The notes under the pieces: model-generated
What the model saw: only the letters and a program-made list of their open reading frames with translations
Told to the model about the DNA's origin: nothing
Database searches by the model: none
NCBI RefSeq assembly: GCF_002157875.1
Contig: NZ_CP021376.1
Location: forward strand, 1,054,001-1,118,000
DNA length: 64,000 nt
Direction of reading: 5' to 3'
Origin: Oceanisphaera avium
GTDB lineage: Bacteria; Pseudomonadota; Gammaproteobacteria; Enterobacterales; Aeromonadaceae
Program-made: the position numbers and the translations under genes
In this document: positions 50,120-61,378 of the stretch, in pieces
Numbering within the stretch: the stretch's first letter is position 1
Layout: each line of letters begins with the position of its first letter

Positions 50120-50479
50120 TTACTCAGGGACATCGCTGCTATTAACGTTTGCTTCTTCTACGTTAGTCACACCCGGCACGTCACCTGTAGGAGCACTTTC
50201 TTGAACTTGGATTTCAGAAAGGTCATCCCATTCACTCCCTTTTTGTGTGTTATTGCTGGATAAATTACCCAAAGCTAAACTCACAATAAAGAAGCCTGCT
50301 GCCAGCAATGTCGTCGCTTTAGTTAAAAAGTTACCTGAACCACTGGAGCCAAAAACTGTATTTGAAGCACCTGCGCCGAAAGAAGCACCCATATCGGCAC
50401 CTTTCCCTTGCTGAATCAGCACTAAGCCAATCAGGGCTAATGCGATTACCAGATACACCACTAAAAGAATTTCGTACAT
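50120..50479 (-). CDS. secG: protein-export membrane subunit SecG
   Basis: Inner membrane partner of SecYE that aids protein translocation. The 119 residues have two membrane segments (ILLVVYLVIALALIGLVLIQQG and the second after FLTKATTLLAAGFFIVSLAL), with GKGADMGASFGAGASNTVFGSSGSGNFL between them. The acidic C-terminal tail (VTNVEEANVNSSDVPE) is a common feature. Genes glmM-secG-tRNA-Leu follow the E. coli order. Confidence 0.94.
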   Translation of the reverse strand: MYEILLVVYLVIALALIGLVLIQQGKGADMGASFGAGASNTVFGSSGSGNFLTKATTLLAAGFFIVSLALGNLSSNNTQKGSEWDDLSEIQVQESAPTGDVPGVTNVEEANVNSSDVPE

Positions 50480-50634
50480 CAGCTATTTACCTTTGCTTGA
50501 CGTCTGAGCCCCGCATCAGACTGCTGTCGGGAGCGGGGCTAATACTAGCCATAGCTGTTGCGGGATACAAGTGCAATTTTACAAATTAAGTCCGACTGAG
50601 CGAAAAGTCAGCAAAAAGAGCAACCCCGCAACGT

Positions 50635-51960
50635 TTACACTACCGCTTCACCAATATATTGCGCTAAGCGACTTACTTGTTCTAAATCTGCGCCCTCGAC
50701 CATGACCCGAATTAATGGCTCAGTACCAGATTTTCGTAATAACACCCGCCCTGCCCCCGCTAATTCTTGCTCTGCTTGGCTAACGCGAGCTTGTACCTCA
50801 GTATTATTTAGCGGATTAGTACCGGCACTAAAGCGTACATTATGTAAAACCTGCGGAAATAACGGTAATTTTTTCCCAAGCGTATGTAAGTCTTGCTCCG
50901 TTTCTACCATGGCACGCAGTATTTGCAAAGAAGCCACGATGCCATCACCGGTGCTGTTATGATCCAAACTGATAATGTGCCCTGAGTTTTCGCCGCCTAA
51001 CTTCCAGCCACGCTGCTTTAGTTGTTCTAGCACATAGCGGTCACCCACATTCGCGCGCACAAATGGAATAGCTTGCTCAGCCAACGCCAACTCTAATGCC
51101 ATATTGGTCATCAGCGTCCCCACTACGCCACCACCGAGACTGCCCTTACCATGGGCATAGAGCGCCATGATATAGAGTAACTGATCGCCATCAAGTAAAG
51201 CACCGGTGTGATCCACCATGGCTAAGCGATCTCCATCACCATCATAAGCGATACCTAAGTCAGCACCCTGCTCTTTAACTGCTGCCATTAAGGCGTGAGG
51301 GGCGGTAGAGCCCACTTGGTCATTAATATTAAGACCGTTAGGCTCACAGCCTATGCGAATTACTTTTGCGCCCAGCTCTTCAAACACTGCCGGCGCAATA
51401 TGATAGGTAGCGCCATGGGCACAATCGAGCACTATGGTTAAGCCATCAAGATGCATTTCTGAGGGAAAAGTACTTTTACAAAATTCGATATAACGCCCCG
51501 CCGCATCGGTAATACGACTGGCTTTACCTAATAACTCAGACGTCACACAGTCCATGGGCTGATCGAGCATAGCTTCAATGGCAAGCTCAACGTCATCGGG
51601 CAACTTGGTACCATCATGGGAGAAAAATTTAATGCCATTATCAAAATACGGATTATGGGACGCACTAATCACAATCCCCGCTTCTGCCCTAAAAGTACGC
51701 GTTAAATAGGCAATAGCCGGCGTAGGCATAGGCCCTAATAGTGCGGCTTGGATACCCGCCGCTGATAAGCCAGCTTCAAGAGCAGATTCAAGCATATAAC
51801 CTGAGATACGAGTATCTTTACCAATCAATACTTTGCGTGTCCCTGTTTGCGATAACACCTTACCGGCCGCCCACCCCAACTTCATTACAAATTCGGGAGT
51901 AATAGGATATTCCCCTACGTGGCCGCGAATACCATCGGTGCCAAAATATTTTCTGCTCAT
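50635..51960 (-). CDS. glmM: phosphoglucosamine mutase
   Basis: Converts glucosamine-6-phosphate to glucosamine-1-phosphate for UDP-GlcNAc and cell-wall synthesis. The 441 residues (E. coli 445) have the start [14 protein letters not shown], the phosphoserine loop [19 protein letters not shown], the metal loop [19 protein letters not shown] and the C-terminal phosphate-binding [17 protein letters not shown]. It begins three bases after folP, whose end carries its ribosome site. Confidence 0.96.
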   Translation of the reverse strand: MSRKYFGTDGIRGHVGEYPITPEFVMKLGWAAGKVLSQTGTRKVLIGKDTRISGYMLESALEAGLSAAGIQAALLGPMPTPAIAYLTRTFRAEAGIVISASHNPYFDNGIKFFSHDGTKLPDDVELAIEAMLDQPMDCVTSELLGKASRITDAAGRYIEFCKSTFPSEMHLDGLTIVLDCAHGATYHIAPAVFEELGAKVIRIGCEPNGLNINDQVGSTAPHALMAAVKEQGADLGIAYDGDGDRLAMVDHTGALLDGDQLLYIMALYAHGKGSLGGGVVGTLMTNMALELALAEQAIPFVRANVGDRYVLEQLKQRGWKLGGENSGHIISLDHNSTGDGIVASLQILRAMVETEQDLHTLGKKLPLFPQVLHNVRFSAGTNPLNNTEVQARVSQAEQELAGAGRVLLRKSGTEPLIRVMVEGADLEQVSRLAQYIGEAVV

Positions 51961-51963
51961 ATT

Positions 51964-52797
51964 TTAATCCTGATAAGAGGCGGCCAACTGCCATACACGC
52001 AGTGCATCGGCCATTGCTTTTACATCGTGTACGCGAAATATGCGCGCACCTTGAGAAAGGGCAAATAAGTGAGCCGCTATTCCGCCTGCCAGACGCTGAT
52101 CTACCTCACACTCTAGTAATTGACCAAGCATCGACTTTCGAGACATGCCCACTAATAATGGCAAGCCCAACTTATGTAACTCCGCAAGCTTACCCAATAA
52201 TTCATAATTATGATGCAAGCCTTTACCAAAACCGTAACCGGGATCAAGACAAAGACGTTCAGTGTTGATCCCCGCCGCTACACATGCCTCAATTCGGCCT
52301 TGTAAAAAGGCGCTGACTTCTTTAACGACATGGTCATAATCTGGGGCCTGTTGCATAGTGCGCGGTAAGCCTTGCATATGCATTAAGCAAATAGCAGCGC
52401 CGCTGTCTGCGGCTACTTGTAAGGCATTGGGCTCTTGCAGTGCGCGAATATCATTAATTAAATCAGCACCTGCCTTTACTGCCTCCTGCATGACAACGGC
52501 TTTGCTGGTATCAATCGAGATCCAACAATCTAATTCTTTACGTATTAGCTCAATCACTGGAATAACCCGGTCTAGCTCTTGTTGCTCATCCACCGCTTGA
52601 GCACCAGGGCGAGTCGACTCTCCACCAATATCAATGAGGGTTGCGCCCTCGTTAAGCATTTGTTTAGCGTGCGCTAGGGCAACACTGGGTAGCGTAAAGC
52701 GCCCCCCATCGGAAAAAGAGTCGGGGGTGAGATTTAAAATCCCCATAATATGGGGGCGCGAAACATCTAGGCATCGAGAAGTGCTGGATAGCAGCAT
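51964..52797 (-). CDS. folP: dihydropteroate synthase
   Basis: Joins p-aminobenzoate to the pterin pyrophosphate in folate synthesis, and is the target of sulfonamides. The 277 residues have IMGILNLTPDSFSDGGRF, GATLIDIGGESTRPGA, ISIDTSKAVVMQEAVKAGADLINDI, DPGYGFGKG and GMSRKSMLGQ. AGAGAG precedes the ATG. Confidence 0.95.
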   Translation of the reverse strand: MLLSSTSRCLDVSRPHIMGILNLTPDSFSDGGRFTLPSVALAHAKQMLNEGATLIDIGGESTRPGAQAVDEQQELDRVIPVIELIRKELDCWISIDTSKAVVMQEAVKAGADLINDIRALQEPNALQVAADSGAAICLMHMQGLPRTMQQAPDYDHVVKEVSAFLQGRIEACVAAGINTERLCLDPGYGFGKGLHHNYELLGKLAELHKLGLPLLVGMSRKSMLGQLLECEVDQRLAGGIAAHLFALSQGARIFRVHDVKAMADALRVWQLAASYQD

Positions 52798-52856
52798 GCT
52801 AATTCTCTCTATTTCAATTCTAAGAAGTATCTATAAGGGATAATTACTGAGCAACG

Positions 52857-52897
52857 GCCAAAAAAAAGCCCCAAACAGTGATTGTTTGGGGCTTAAT
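52857..52897 (-). terminator. rho-independent terminator after ftsH
   Basis: AAGCCCCAAAC (52866-52876) and GTTTGGGGCTT (52884-52894) form an 11-bp stem around AGTGATT. T residues follow on the - strand. It separates ftsH from folP, which in E. coli are adjacent in one cluster. Confidence 0.88.
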
Positions 52898-52910
52898 TTA
52901 ACACATTTTA

Positions 52911-54854
52911 TTACTGACTAGTGATGTCGTTTGGTTTATTTAAATCTGGCGCACTGGGCTTAGGCTCACTTGCAGGCGCTAGCGGTTTATCGTCAGCAGT
53001 TGCAGTGGGGCCTTGTGGCTTATCATCAGACTCTTCAACCCAGTCAGCGGGCGGGCGTACGTCACGGCGAGCCATTAAATCATCGATTTGTTTGGCATCT
53101 ATCGTTTCATACTTCATTAAGCAATCTTTCATGGCATGCAATATATCAATATTATCAACCAAGATTTGCTTAGCGCGCTCATAGTTACGATTGATCACAT
53201 CTTTTACTTCAGCGTCAATCGCTTGCGCCGTTTCATCAGACATGTGCTTAACCTTGGCAGAAGAGCGGCCCATAAAGATCTCACCTTCTTCTTCTGCATA
53301 TAACAAGGGGCCCATTTTTTCTGATAAACCCCACTGGGTTACCATTTTTTGTGCCAATTCTGTCGCCCGCTCAATATCGTTAGAGGCGCCAGTGGTCACT
53401 TTTTCAAAGCCATAAATCAGCTCTTCGGCTAAACGACCACCATAGAGACTAGAAATCATCGACTCGAGATGTTGCTTGCTGTAACTGTATCTGTCTTGTT
53501 CTGGCAAATACATAGTCACACCCAAGGCACGACCACGAGGAATGATAGACACTTTATAGACAGGATCATGCTCTGGCACGATACGACCTACGATGGCGTG
53601 ACCCGCTTCATGATAAGCGGTCATGGCTTTTTCCTCTTCGGTCATCACCATAGAGCGGCGCTCAGCACCCATCATAATTTTGTCTTTGGCTTTTTCAAAT
53701 TCATCCATCGACACCACACGACGCGAAGAGCGAGCGGCAAACAGGGCAGCTTCGTTAACTAAGTTAGCTAAGTCAGCACCACTAAAGCCTGGTGTACCCC
53801 GCGCAATCACACTGGCTTGTACGTCATCCCCTAATGGCACTCGGCGCATGTGAACTTTAAGTATTTGTTCACGTCCTCGAACATCAGGTAATCCCACCAC
53901 GACTTGACGGTCAAAACGACCCGGGCGCAATAAAGCGGGGTCTAATACGTCAGGGCGGTTAGTCGCGGCCACGACGATAACGCCTTCGTTACCTTCAAAA
54001 CCGTCCATTTCAACCAGCATTTGGTTAAGGGTTTGTTCACGCTCATCGTGTCCCCCACCCATACCAGCACCTCGTTGGCGACCTACTGCGTCAATTTCAT
54101 CAATAAAGATAATGCAAGGTGCTGATTTTTTAGCTTGTTCAAACATATCGCGTACGCGAGATGCACCCACGCCGACAAACATTTCCACAAAGTCTGAACC
54201 AGAAATGGTAAAGAAAGGCACTTTCGCTTCACCGGCAATGGCTTTTGCCAATAAGGTTTTACCGGTACCCGGTGGCCCTACTAATAAAATACCTGTAGGA
54301 ATACGCCCACCCAATTTTTGGAAGTGACTCGGGTCGCGCAGATAATCCACCAGCTCTGCCACGTCTTCTTTTGCTTCATCACACCCGGCGACATCGGCAA
54401 AGGTGGTCTTGATTTGGTCTTCACCCATCAAGCGCGCTTTGCTCTTACCAAAGCTCATGGCGCCTTTACCGCCACCACCACCTTGCATTTGGCGCATAAA
54501 GAACACCCACACGCCAATTAACAACAGCATGGGGAACCAAGAGATGAAAATAGAGGCGAGCAAGCTTGGCTCTTCCGGCTTTTCACCTACTACCCGTACA
54601 TTATTATTTAACAAATCGTTTAGCAGCTGGGGATCTTGCGCCGGCAGTATAGTTGTGAATCTATCACCACTACGCTTAACGCCATTGACGGTTCTGCCGT
54701 CCATGCGTACTTCACGGATTTGCCCTTGTGATACTTCTTGCACAAAAGTGGTGTAATCTAGTTGACGTCCCGTTGGCTCGCTTGGGCTAAAGCTCTGGAA
54801 CACCGACATTAACACCACGGCTATGACCAACCACAGGATCAAATTTTTCGCCAT
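52911..54854 (-). CDS. ftsH: ATP-dependent zinc metalloprotease FtsH
   Basis: Inner membrane AAA+ protease that degrades LpxC, sigma-32 and damaged membrane proteins. The ATG at 54854 gives 647 residues (E. coli 644, [10 protein letters not shown]); the open frame reaches a TTG three codons upstream. Two membrane segments flank a periplasmic domain. Walker A is GPPGTGKT (near 190), Walker [12 protein letters not shown], the SRH region [17 protein letters not shown], and the zinc motif HEAGHAIVG (near 412). The C-terminal tail is rich in Pro/Ala. Confidence 0.96.
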   Translation of the reverse strand: MAKNLILWLVIAVVLMSVFQSFSPSEPTGRQLDYTTFVQEVSQGQIREVRMDGRTVNGVKRSGDRFTTILPAQDPQLLNDLLNNNVRVVGEKPEEPSLLASIFISWFPMLLLIGVWVFFMRQMQGGGGGKGAMSFGKSKARLMGEDQIKTTFADVAGCDEAKEDVAELVDYLRDPSHFQKLGGRIPTGILLVGPPGTGKTLLAKAIAGEAKVPFFTISGSDFVEMFVGVGASRVRDMFEQAKKSAPCIIFIDEIDAVGRQRGAGMGGGHDEREQTLNQMLVEMDGFEGNEGVIVVAATNRPDVLDPALLRPGRFDRQVVVGLPDVRGREQILKVHMRRVPLGDDVQASVIARGTPGFSGADLANLVNEAALFAARSSRRVVSMDEFEKAKDKIMMGAERRSMVMTEEEKAMTAYHEAGHAIVGRIVPEHDPVYKVSIIPRGRALGVTMYLPEQDRYSYSKQHLESMISSLYGGRLAEELIYGFEKVTTGASNDIERATELAQKMVTQWGLSEKMGPLLYAEEEGEIFMGRSSAKVKHMSDETAQAIDAEVKDVINRNYERAKQILVDNIDILHAMKDCLMKYETIDAKQIDDLMARRDVRPPADWVEESDDKPQGPTATADDKPLAPASEPKPSAPDLNKPNDITSQ

Positions 54855-54904
54855 GTCACTCAAATTACTAACCTCACCGGCTGACAGTTTATAACCTCAG
54901 AGTA

Positions 54905-55534
54905 CTACAGTTTAAAACCTGTAGCCACAATGTATACCTCTCGCGAGCGGGGTCGCGATGAATCAGGCTTTCTCACTCTTACGGTACTAAAAGACCGTCT
55001 TACTTCTAATAAAAATTCATCAAACCCTGCCCCTTGGAATACTTTCACCACAAAACTCCCATTAGGAGCCAATACTTGGCGACACATATCCAAAGCCAGC
55101 TCGACTAAATACATGGACTTAGGCTGATCGACTTCCCGAGTACCACTCATATTAGGCGCCATATCGGAAAGCAACACATCCACCTTATCTTGCCCTACTC
55201 GCTCGAGCAAGGCATTGAGGACCGCTTCTTCTCTAAAGTCCCCTTGTAAAAAGCTGACCCCAGCAATCGCATCCATTGGCAATAAATCACACGCAATTAC
55301 TTGTCCTTTCGCGCCCACTTGCTCGGCAGAAAACTGACTCCAGCCACCCGGAGCGGCGCCTAAGTCCACCACCGTCATGCCAGGTTTAAATAACCGATCA
55401 CGTCCTTGTAGTTCCTCCAATTTAAAAACTGCTCGCGAGCGTAAGCCTCGTTTATGGGCTGCTTGCACGTACTTATCGTTGAAATGCTCTTGCAGCCAGC
55501 GCGTTGAGCTGCCCGAGCGTTTTTTGTTCGCCAT
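54905..55534 (-). CDS. rlmE: 23S rRNA 2'-O-methyltransferase RlmE
   Basis: SAM-dependent enzyme that methylates U2552 in 23S rRNA; a heat-shock protein in E. coli (FtsJ). The 209 residues have [19 protein letters not shown] (SAM site), [13 protein letters not shown], and the catalytic K-D-K-E set around [26 protein letters not shown] and [11 protein letters not shown]. It is upstream of ftsH and divergent from yhbY, as in E. coli. Confidence 0.96.
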   Translation of the reverse strand: MANKKRSGSSTRWLQEHFNDKYVQAAHKRGLRSRAVFKLEELQGRDRLFKPGMTVVDLGAAPGGWSQFSAEQVGAKGQVIACDLLPMDAIAGVSFLQGDFREEAVLNALLERVGQDKVDVLLSDMAPNMSGTREVDQPKSMYLVELALDMCRQVLAPNGSFVVKVFQGAGFDEFLLEVRRSFSTVRVRKPDSSRPRSREVYIVATGFKL

Positions 55535-55618
55535 TAAATTATCGCTCTGCTATTACCATTGAAGCTAAGATGGGGGTACAATAGCCCCCTTTCAACCTAT
55601 TAACTGAAGCATTTTGCA

Positions 55619-55918
55619 ATGACCCTGACTAATAAGCAAAAACAATACTTAAAAGGCTTGGCTCATAGCCTAAAGCCAGTGGTATTGCTCGGCCAGCATG
55701 GCCTAACTGAAGGTGTACTCGCTGAAATTGATCTGGCGCTTAACTTTCATGAGCTCATCAAAGTAAAAGTTGCTAGCGAAGACCGTGACACTAAAGCCCT
55801 CATCATTGAGGCCATCATACGTGAGACTAAGGCGGTGAAAGTACAAAGTGTCGGTCATGTATTGACGCTCTATCGCGCCAGCGAAGCCAAAAAAATCACG
55901 CTTCCCCGCACTAAATAA
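55619..55918 (+). CDS. yhbY: CRM-domain RNA-binding protein YhbY
   Basis: Single CRS1-YhbY domain protein of 99 residues linked to ribosome assembly. The GxxG-like loop lies in VVLLGQHGLTEGVLAEIDLAL. LNFHELIKVKV and QSVGHVLTLYRASE match the family. It is divergent from rlmE with an 84-base gap. Confidence 0.93.
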   Translation: MTLTNKQKQYLKGLAHSLKPVVLLGQHGLTEGVLAEIDLALNFHELIKVKVASEDRDTKALIIEAIIRETKAVKVQSVGHVLTLYRASEAKKITLPRTK

Positions 55919-56057
55919 GCCACAGGATTACTCAGTTCGACTGGTAACCAAGGCCGTCAGGCTCAGTTTTAATTGAGAGGACGGCCCGGCCTGACTTTAC
56001 ATTTCTTAGCTGCGCACCGTATGCTCATACTAGTTATTTTTCTTGAGAGTAGAAGCA

Positions 56058-56684
56058 GTGCCCGGCCATCCTTATTTATCTGATGATGAACTCACTTTAC
56101 TTAGCGAGCTTTTTCAAGAAGCTTCTGCTCAGTCTTATCTGACGCTACCCTTACAATTAGATAAAGAGGCCGCGCCTTTAATAAAGCAAGCCTCAGGCAT
56201 TGAGCTACGACTAACACTTGGCGAGGCGGTGCTTACTTTTCCGGTACTACGCTCAGCCGTAAGTTGTGAACAAAGTCCGGCTCAACTTTCTACGCCGCAT
56301 ATTATTAGTCATGGTGGGCAACCCCGCTCTTGGCGATTACCAGCCCCTCAGCATATCCATGTTAAGCATGCTAATGGTAAACCGCTGGCTGCTGAGATCC
56401 GTGATCTCTCCATCAATGGCATGCGTTTATTATCGCGCCGCGCTTTATTTAGTAGCACTACTCACAGTAAGTCACCCCGTCAACACACTTTATTACTCAC
56501 GGTAGGAGAAGAGACGCTGCGCTGTGTCGTGACGTTGGTACGTGAGCATAAAGGCCCAGCATTTTGGATGTCAGCTGTAAAATTTGAACTCAATGAAGAG
56601 GATCAGCAAACTTTGCTGGCCTTTGTATTTGAAGGATTTTTAGCGCAAATAAAAAAACAGGCGCCTGCGGCACCTGTAGTTTAA
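56058..56684 (+). CDS. PilZ-like domain protein
   Basis: Protein of about 208 residues. The C-terminal half has the PilZ-type AEIRDLSINGMRLLS (D/NxSxxG motif) followed by beta segments and VREHKGPAFWMSAVKFE. The upstream RxxxR motif of c-di-GMP binders is not clear, so ligand binding is unsure. The open frame reaches a TTG at 56043, but a GTG at 56058 has GAGAG spaced eight bases upstream and is preferred; the start remains uncertain. It lies between yhbY and greA, with no obvious partner. Confidence 0.7.
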   Translation: MPGHPYLSDDELTLLSELFQEASAQSYLTLPLQLDKEAAPLIKQASGIELRLTLGEAVLTFPVLRSAVSCEQSPAQLSTPHIISHGGQPRSWRLPAPQHIHVKHANGKPLAAEIRDLSINGMRLLSRRALFSSTTHSKSPRQHTLLLTVGEETLRCVVTLVREHKGPAFWMSAVKFELNEEDQQTLLAFVFEGFLAQIKKQAPAAPVV

Positions 56685-56712
56685 AGCAATCATTAGCGTA
56701 TGAATGCTCGTT

Positions 56713-57189
56713 CTATAAGTATTGTACCTTAATAATCTCGTACTCTACTTCCCCGCCCGGCGTTTTAACTACTGCCACATCGTCCACTTCTTTGCCAATG
56801 AGGGCGCGAGCAATAGGGGAATTAACGGAGATGAGATTCGCTTTAATATCCGACTCATCATCCCCTACAATTCGATAGGTGATCTCTTTTTCGTCATCTA
56901 CTTTAAATAGCTCAACAGTAGTGCCAAATATAATCTTACCGGTGTTAGGCAGTTTAGTAACATCGATAATTTGGGCGTTAGACAGCTTACCTTCAATTTC
57001 TTGGATCCGCCCTTCACAAAAACCTTGCTCTTCACGGGCAGCGTGATATTCGGCATTTTCTTTTAAATCGCCGTGCTCACGTGCATCCGCGATATCGGCA
57101 ATAATCCGAGGGCGTAGCTCTGTTTTGAGGTAATCCAGCTCTTCACGCAGTTTTTGTGCTCCACGCACTGTCATTGGAGTTTGTCTCAT
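56713..57189 (-). CDS. greA: transcript cleavage factor GreA
   Basis: Rescues backtracked RNA polymerase by stimulating RNA cleavage. The chosen start [10 protein letters not shown] gives 158 residues, as in E. coli; the extra open frame upstream overlaps the dnaJ terminator. The N-terminal coiled coil ([16 protein letters not shown], with [28 protein letters not shown] at its tip, including the catalytic acidic residues) is followed by the FKBP-like domain ([32 protein letters not shown]). Confidence 0.95.
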   Translation of the reverse strand: MRQTPMTVRGAQKLREELDYLKTELRPRIIADIADAREHGDLKENAEYHAAREEQGFCEGRIQEIEGKLSNAQIIDVTKLPNTGKIIFGTTVELFKVDDEKEITYRIVGDDESDIKANLISVNSPIARALIGKEVDDVAVVKTPGGEVEYEIIKVQYL

Positions 57190-57215
57190 AATGAAAAACC
57201 AGTCCCTTTCAGACA

Positions 57216-57256
57216 ATAAAAACAAGAGCCCCCTGTCGATATAGCCAGGGGACTCA
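57216..57256 (-). terminator. terminator after dnaJ
   Basis: GAGCCCCCTG (57226-57235) and CAGGGGACTC (57246-57255) form an imperfect stem; TTGTTTTTATTG follows on the - strand. It separates dnaJ from greA. Confidence 0.75.
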
Positions 57257-57317
57257 GGTTAAGATTAATAAATAGAGTTAAGACAATTAAAACTTAACTC
57301 AGACTAATACAGCCAGC

Positions 57318-58447
57318 TTAGCGGGTCAAATCATCAAAAAATCGTTTCACGCCTTTTATAAAGCCTTCTGCCTTAGGTTGATGCTTATTCGCAGACACAG
57401 CACCAAAAGAGGCTTCTAATTGACGTAATAAGCCTTTTTGTTCTTCCGTTAAGCTCACCGGTGTTTCTATATAAACCTTACAAACCAAATCACCTAATTG
57501 ACCATTTCTGGCAGAGCGCACGCCTTTACCTTTTAATCTAAAGCTGCGCCCTGTTTGGGTTTCTGCTGGGATCTTAAGTTTCACTCTTCCATCTAGGGTA
57601 GGCACTTCTACTTCCCCCCTAGAGCAGCCGCACTAAAGCTTATGGGCACTTCGCAAAACAGGTTATTGCCATCGCGCATAAAGATTTCATGGTCACGTAC
57701 ATGCATTTGTACGTACAGATCCCCTGGTGGTGCGCCCGCTTCACCCGCTTCACCCTCACCTGATAAGCGAATGCGATCGCCGGTATCCACCCCTGCTGGG
57801 ATTTTAACGGACAAGGTCTTGGTTTTTTGATAACGCCCCTCGCCATGACACTTTTGGCACGGATCGGTAATAATCTTGCCCTTACCACGACAATGTGGAC
57901 AAGGTTGCTGCACCGTAAAAAAGCCTTGGCGCATTTGTACTTGGCCATGGCCATTACAAGTAGTACAAGTTTTAGCTTGAGATCCTGCTTTGGCACCGCT
58001 GCCATCACATACCTCACAGCCTACTAAGGTGGGGACTTTGATCTCTTTGGTCACACCCCGTACTGCTTCTTCTAACGTCAGCTCCATATTGTAGCGTAAA
58101 TCTGAGCCACGGGCTGCCCGTTGTTGGCGACGTTGACCGCCACCGAAGATATCGCCGAAGACATCACCAAAGATATCGCTGAAGTCGCCGCCACCGCCAT
58201 AGCCTTGTCCACCATGCTGGCCATTAACAGCATCATGACCAAATTGATCATACGCCGCCCGCTTTTGGGCATCAGTTAGTACTTCATAGGCCTCTGATGC
58301 TTCTTTAAATTTTTCACTGGCATCAGCATCGGTTTTATTGCGATCGGGATGATATTTCATCGCCATTCGCTTATAGGCTTTTTTTATCTCGCGCTCGTCT
58401 GCGTCTTTGCTGACGCCGAGCACTTCATAGTAATCTCGTTTTGACAT
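57318..58447 (-). CDS. dnaJ: chaperone DnaJ, reading frame interrupted by one missing base
   Basis: Hsp40 co-chaperone that stimulates DnaK. The first frame has the J domain ([32 protein letters not shown] with HPD), a Gly-rich linker and the four CxxCxGxG repeats ([30 protein letters not shown] and CQKCHGEGR). It reads AALGGK and stops at a run of six G (6 C at 57614-57619). With seven G it reads [19 protein letters not shown] and continues to the normal end KRFFDDLTR. The corrected length is 376 residues, equal to E. coli. A base-calling error is likeliest. Listed as one gene across the break. Confidence 0.94.
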
Positions 58448-58482
58448 AGGCTGAAACTTACCTGAGTCCTGTTAACACAAAG

Positions 58483-58508
58483 GCGGGCGTTGGTGAACCA
58501 ACGCCCGC
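58483..58508 (-). other. perfect hairpin between dnaK and dnaJ
   Basis: GCGGGCGTTGGT (58483-58494) and ACCAACGCCCGC (58497-58508) are 12-bp arms around GA. No T run follows, so it is not a simple terminator. It may stabilise or process the dnaK part of a shared transcript, or reduce dnaJ expression. Confidence 0.6.
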
Positions 58509-58537
58509 ACTAAGCGCGTGAATACGCTGGGTTTAAC

Positions 58538-60460
58538 TTACTTTTTATCGTCTTTTACTTCTTCAAACTCAGCATCCACCACATCGTCATCCGCATTAGC
58601 GGTATTGTCTTGTGGCTCTGCAGTTTGAGAAGCATCCGCTTGAGCTTTGGCTTGTGCCGCTTCCATCAGCTTTTGCGACGCTTCAATTAAAGCTTGTTGT
58701 TTGGCTTCAATCTCGGCTTTATCTTCACCGCGCAGCGCCGTTTCAAGCTCGCTTAACGCCGCTTCAATGGCAGCTTTGTCGTCCGCAGCTAAGTCATCAC
58801 CGGCCTCTTCAAGCTGCTTGCGGGTAGCATGCACTAAACCATCGGCTTGGTTGCGCGTACTCACCAGCTCTTCAAACTTCTTATCTTCTTCGGCGTTAGC
58901 TTCAGCAGAGCGTACCATGGCATCGATCTCTTCCTCAGTTAAACCAGAAGAAGCTTGGATGGTGATCTTTTGCTCTTTATTAGTGTCTTTATCTTTCGCT
59001 GACACGTGCAAAATACCATCGGCATCAATATCAAATACCACTTCAATTTGTGGTAAGCCACGAGGGGCTGGGCGAATACCTTCAAGGTTAAACTGACCCA
59101 AAGATTTATTATCACTGGAGCGCTTACGCTCACCTTGCAACACGTGAATGGTCACGGCCGCTTGGTTATCATCCGCCGTTGAGAACACTTGCGACTTCTT
59201 AGTCGGAATAGTGGTGTTCTTTTCGATAACCGCAGTCATTACGCCGCCCATGGTCTCGATACCTAAAGACAGCGGCGTCACATCAAGTAGCAATACGTCT
59301 GTCTTATCACCCGACAATACCGCACCTTGAATAGCGGCACCTACTGCGACTGCCTCATCTGGGTTAACATCTTTACGTGGCTCTTTACCAAAGAAGTCAG
59401 TCACCGTTTTTTGCACTAATGGCATACGGGTTTGACCACCCACCAAAATCACATCATCAATATCAGAAACAGATAAGCCGGCATCTTGTAGCGCCGTTTT
59501 CACAGGCTCCAAAGACTTGCTAACCATGTCTTCAACCAACGACTCTAGCTTGGCGCGAGTCAGCTTGATGTTTAAGTGTTTTGGACCTGAGGCATCTGCC
59601 GTAATATAGGGCAAGTTAACGTCAGTTTGTTGGGCTGAAGATAATTCACACTTGGCTTTTTCTGCCGCTTCTTTTAAGCGCTGCAAGGCCAGCATGTCGT
59701 TAAGCAAGTCAAAGCCTTGCTCACGTTTAAACTCTTCAACCAAGTAATTAATTAAGCGGTTGTCAAAGTCTTCACCACCTAAGTGGGTGTCACCATTAGT
59801 GGCCAACACCTCAAAGGTTTTTTCGCCGTCCATTTCATCGATTTCGATGATGGAAATATCGAAAGTACCGCCACCTAAGTCATAAACGGCAACTTTGCGA
59901 TCCCCTTTGGTTTTATTAACGCCATAGGCAAATGCCGCAGCCGTGGGCTCGTTAATAATACGCTTAACGTCTAAGCCCGCGATACGACCCGCATCTTTAG
60001 TTGCTTGGCGCTGAGCATCATTAAAATAAGCAGGAACGGTAATAACCGCTTCCGTTACGGCTTCGCCAAGATAGTCTTCAGCGGTTTTTTTCATCTTTTT
60101 CAAGACTTCTGCAGACACCTGAGGCGGTGCCATGCTTTTACCTTTTGCTTCTACCCACGCATCGCCATTATCGGCTTTCGTAATCGCAAACGGCATTAGC
60201 TTAATATCGCGCTGTACTTCTTCATCTTCAAAGCGACGGCCGATTAAACGCTTAATCGCAAACAAGGTGTTTTTCGGGTTAGTGACCGCTTGACGCTTTG
60301 CCGGCTGACCCACTAATGTCTCGCCATCTTCGGCATACGCGATGATAGAAGGAGTGGTACGTCCCCCTTCTGCGTTCTCAATGACGCGTGGATTGTCACC
60401 ATCTAAAATAGCAACGCAAGAGTTAGTGGTACCCAAATCTATGCCTATGATTCTACCCAT
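58538..60460 (-). CDS. dnaK: molecular chaperone DnaK (Hsp70)
   Basis: ATP-driven chaperone of 640 residues (E. coli 638). The nucleotide-binding domain has [36 protein letters not shown] and [15 protein letters not shown]. The linker [15 protein letters not shown] leads to the substrate-binding domain. The C-terminal lid ends in the acidic [14 protein letters not shown], the usual EEVKD tail. A sigma-32-type promoter lies upstream (60520-60548), beside co-transcription from grpE. Confidence 0.98.
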   Translation of the reverse strand: MGRIIGIDLGTTNSCVAILDGDNPRVIENAEGGRTTPSIIAYAEDGETLVGQPAKRQAVTNPKNTLFAIKRLIGRRFEDEEVQRDIKLMPFAITKADNGDAWVEAKGKSMAPPQVSAEVLKKMKKTAEDYLGEAVTEAVITVPAYFNDAQRQATKDAGRIAGLDVKRIINEPTAAAFAYGVNKTKGDRKVAVYDLGGGTFDISIIEIDEMDGEKTFEVLATNGDTHLGGEDFDNRLINYLVEEFKREQGFDLLNDMLALQRLKEAAEKAKCELSSAQQTDVNLPYITADASGPKHLNIKLTRAKLESLVEDMVSKSLEPVKTALQDAGLSVSDIDDVILVGGQTRMPLVQKTVTDFFGKEPRKDVNPDEAVAVGAAIQGAVLSGDKTDVLLLDVTPLSLGIETMGGVMTAVIEKNTTIPTKKSQVFSTADDNQAAVTIHVLQGERKRSSDNKSLGQFNLEGIRPAPRGLPQIEVVFDIDADGILHVSAKDKDTNKEQKITIQASSGLTEEEIDAMVRSAEANAEEDKKFEELVSTRNQADGLVHATRKQLEEAGDDLAADDKAAIEAALSELETALRGEDKAEIEAKQQALIEASQKLMEAAQAKAQADASQTAEPQDNTANADDDVVDAEFEEVKDDKK

Positions 60461-60519
60461 AAAATCCTCTCTAAATATCTTAAATTAAACGTAAGCGCTG
60501 TTTTGTCGCATTACAGTCT

Positions 60520-60548
60520 ATATGTGGTTAGCCATTGTTACTTTCAAG
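60520..60548 (-). promoter_or_regulatory. sigma-32-type heat-shock promoter of dnaK
   Basis: CTTGAAA (60548-60542) and CCACATAT (60527-60520) are separated by 14 bases, matching the sigma-32 consensus CTTGAAA-N13-15-CCCCATNT with one change. It lies about 60 bases before the dnaK start. Confidence 0.75.
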
Positions 60549-60578
60549 GCATCACCCACATTTTTTTAATAAATTGGC

Positions 60579-61187
60579 TTAAGCTTTAGTGTCAATAGCA
60601 GGCCCTTTCGCTACCATCACCATGGCGGGGCGCAATACGCGGCCATTTAATTCGTAGCCTTTCATCATCACGCCCACCACTGAATTAGGCGCTACTTCAG
60701 CACTTTCTACCATGCTCATGGCTTCATGCTTATTAGGATCAAAAGGCGAGCCTTGGGGGTCGATGACTAACACCCCGTATTTTTCAACGGTGCTAAGTAG
60801 AGATTTTAAAGTAAGCTCTACCCCTTCATAAATAGCTTTAAAGTCAGGGTTTTCTTGGTCGGTATGCTCAAGTGCGCGCTCTAAGCTATCGATAACTGGT
60901 AATAAATCCCCAGCAAATTTCTCTAGGGCAAATTTTTGCGCTTTCTCTACTTCTTGAGCAGCACGGCGACGTAAGTTTTCCATTTCCGCTAAAGCGCGCA
61001 GCGCATTATCTTTTTCGCTTTGGGCGCGCTCATTGGCAGCGGCGATTTTTTCTTCTAATTCTGCTACATAGGTGTCACTGGCTTGCAAGTTCTCCACTTC
61101 TACCGTGGGCTCGTCATTAATATCTACCAATTCTGGCTCTAACGCTGCACCCTGTACGTCCTCAGGCTGATATTCTTTATCGCTCAT
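60579..61187 (-). CDS. grpE: nucleotide exchange factor GrpE
   Basis: Releases ADP from DnaK. The 202 residues have an acidic N-terminus, a long coiled coil ([35 protein letters not shown]) and the beta domain with [42 protein letters not shown] and [19 protein letters not shown]. Next to dnaK on the same strand, with its own sigma-32-type promoter. Confidence 0.95.
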   Translation of the reverse strand: MSDKEYQPEDVQGAALEPELVDINDEPTVEVENLQASDTYVAELEEKIAAANERAQSEKDNALRALAEMENLRRRAAQEVEKAQKFALEKFAGDLLPVIDSLERALEHTDQENPDFKAIYEGVELTLKSLLSTVEKYGVLVIDPQGSPFDPNKHEAMSMVESAEVAPNSVVGVMMKGYELNGRVLRPAMVMVAKGPAIDTKA

Positions 61188-61222
61188 GGTCTCTCCACTG
61201 ATATTATTCTGGCTTGCTGTTG

Positions 61223-61251
61223 ATATGGGGGAGGCTTAAGCATAATTCAAG
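61223..61251 (-). promoter_or_regulatory. sigma-32-type heat-shock promoter of grpE
   Basis: CTTGAA (61251-61246) and CCCCATAT (61230-61223) are separated by 15 bases, a near-consensus sigma-32 promoter. It lies about 35 bases before the grpE start. Confidence 0.8.
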
Positions 61252-61378
61252 AGAATTTTTTATGATTATTGCCGTTTGCTAGCACTCAAGCAGGGGGTTA
61301 TTTAGAATAAGCGGCTCAAGACTGCTATTTTTAGTAAGTCCTGCGGTTCTTTCACTCTTTTATGCCAGGTTGATATCC

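Noticed and set aside
54852..54863. TTG start for FtsH three codons upstream
   Set aside because: The ATG at 54854 matches the conserved N-terminus [10 protein letters not shown].
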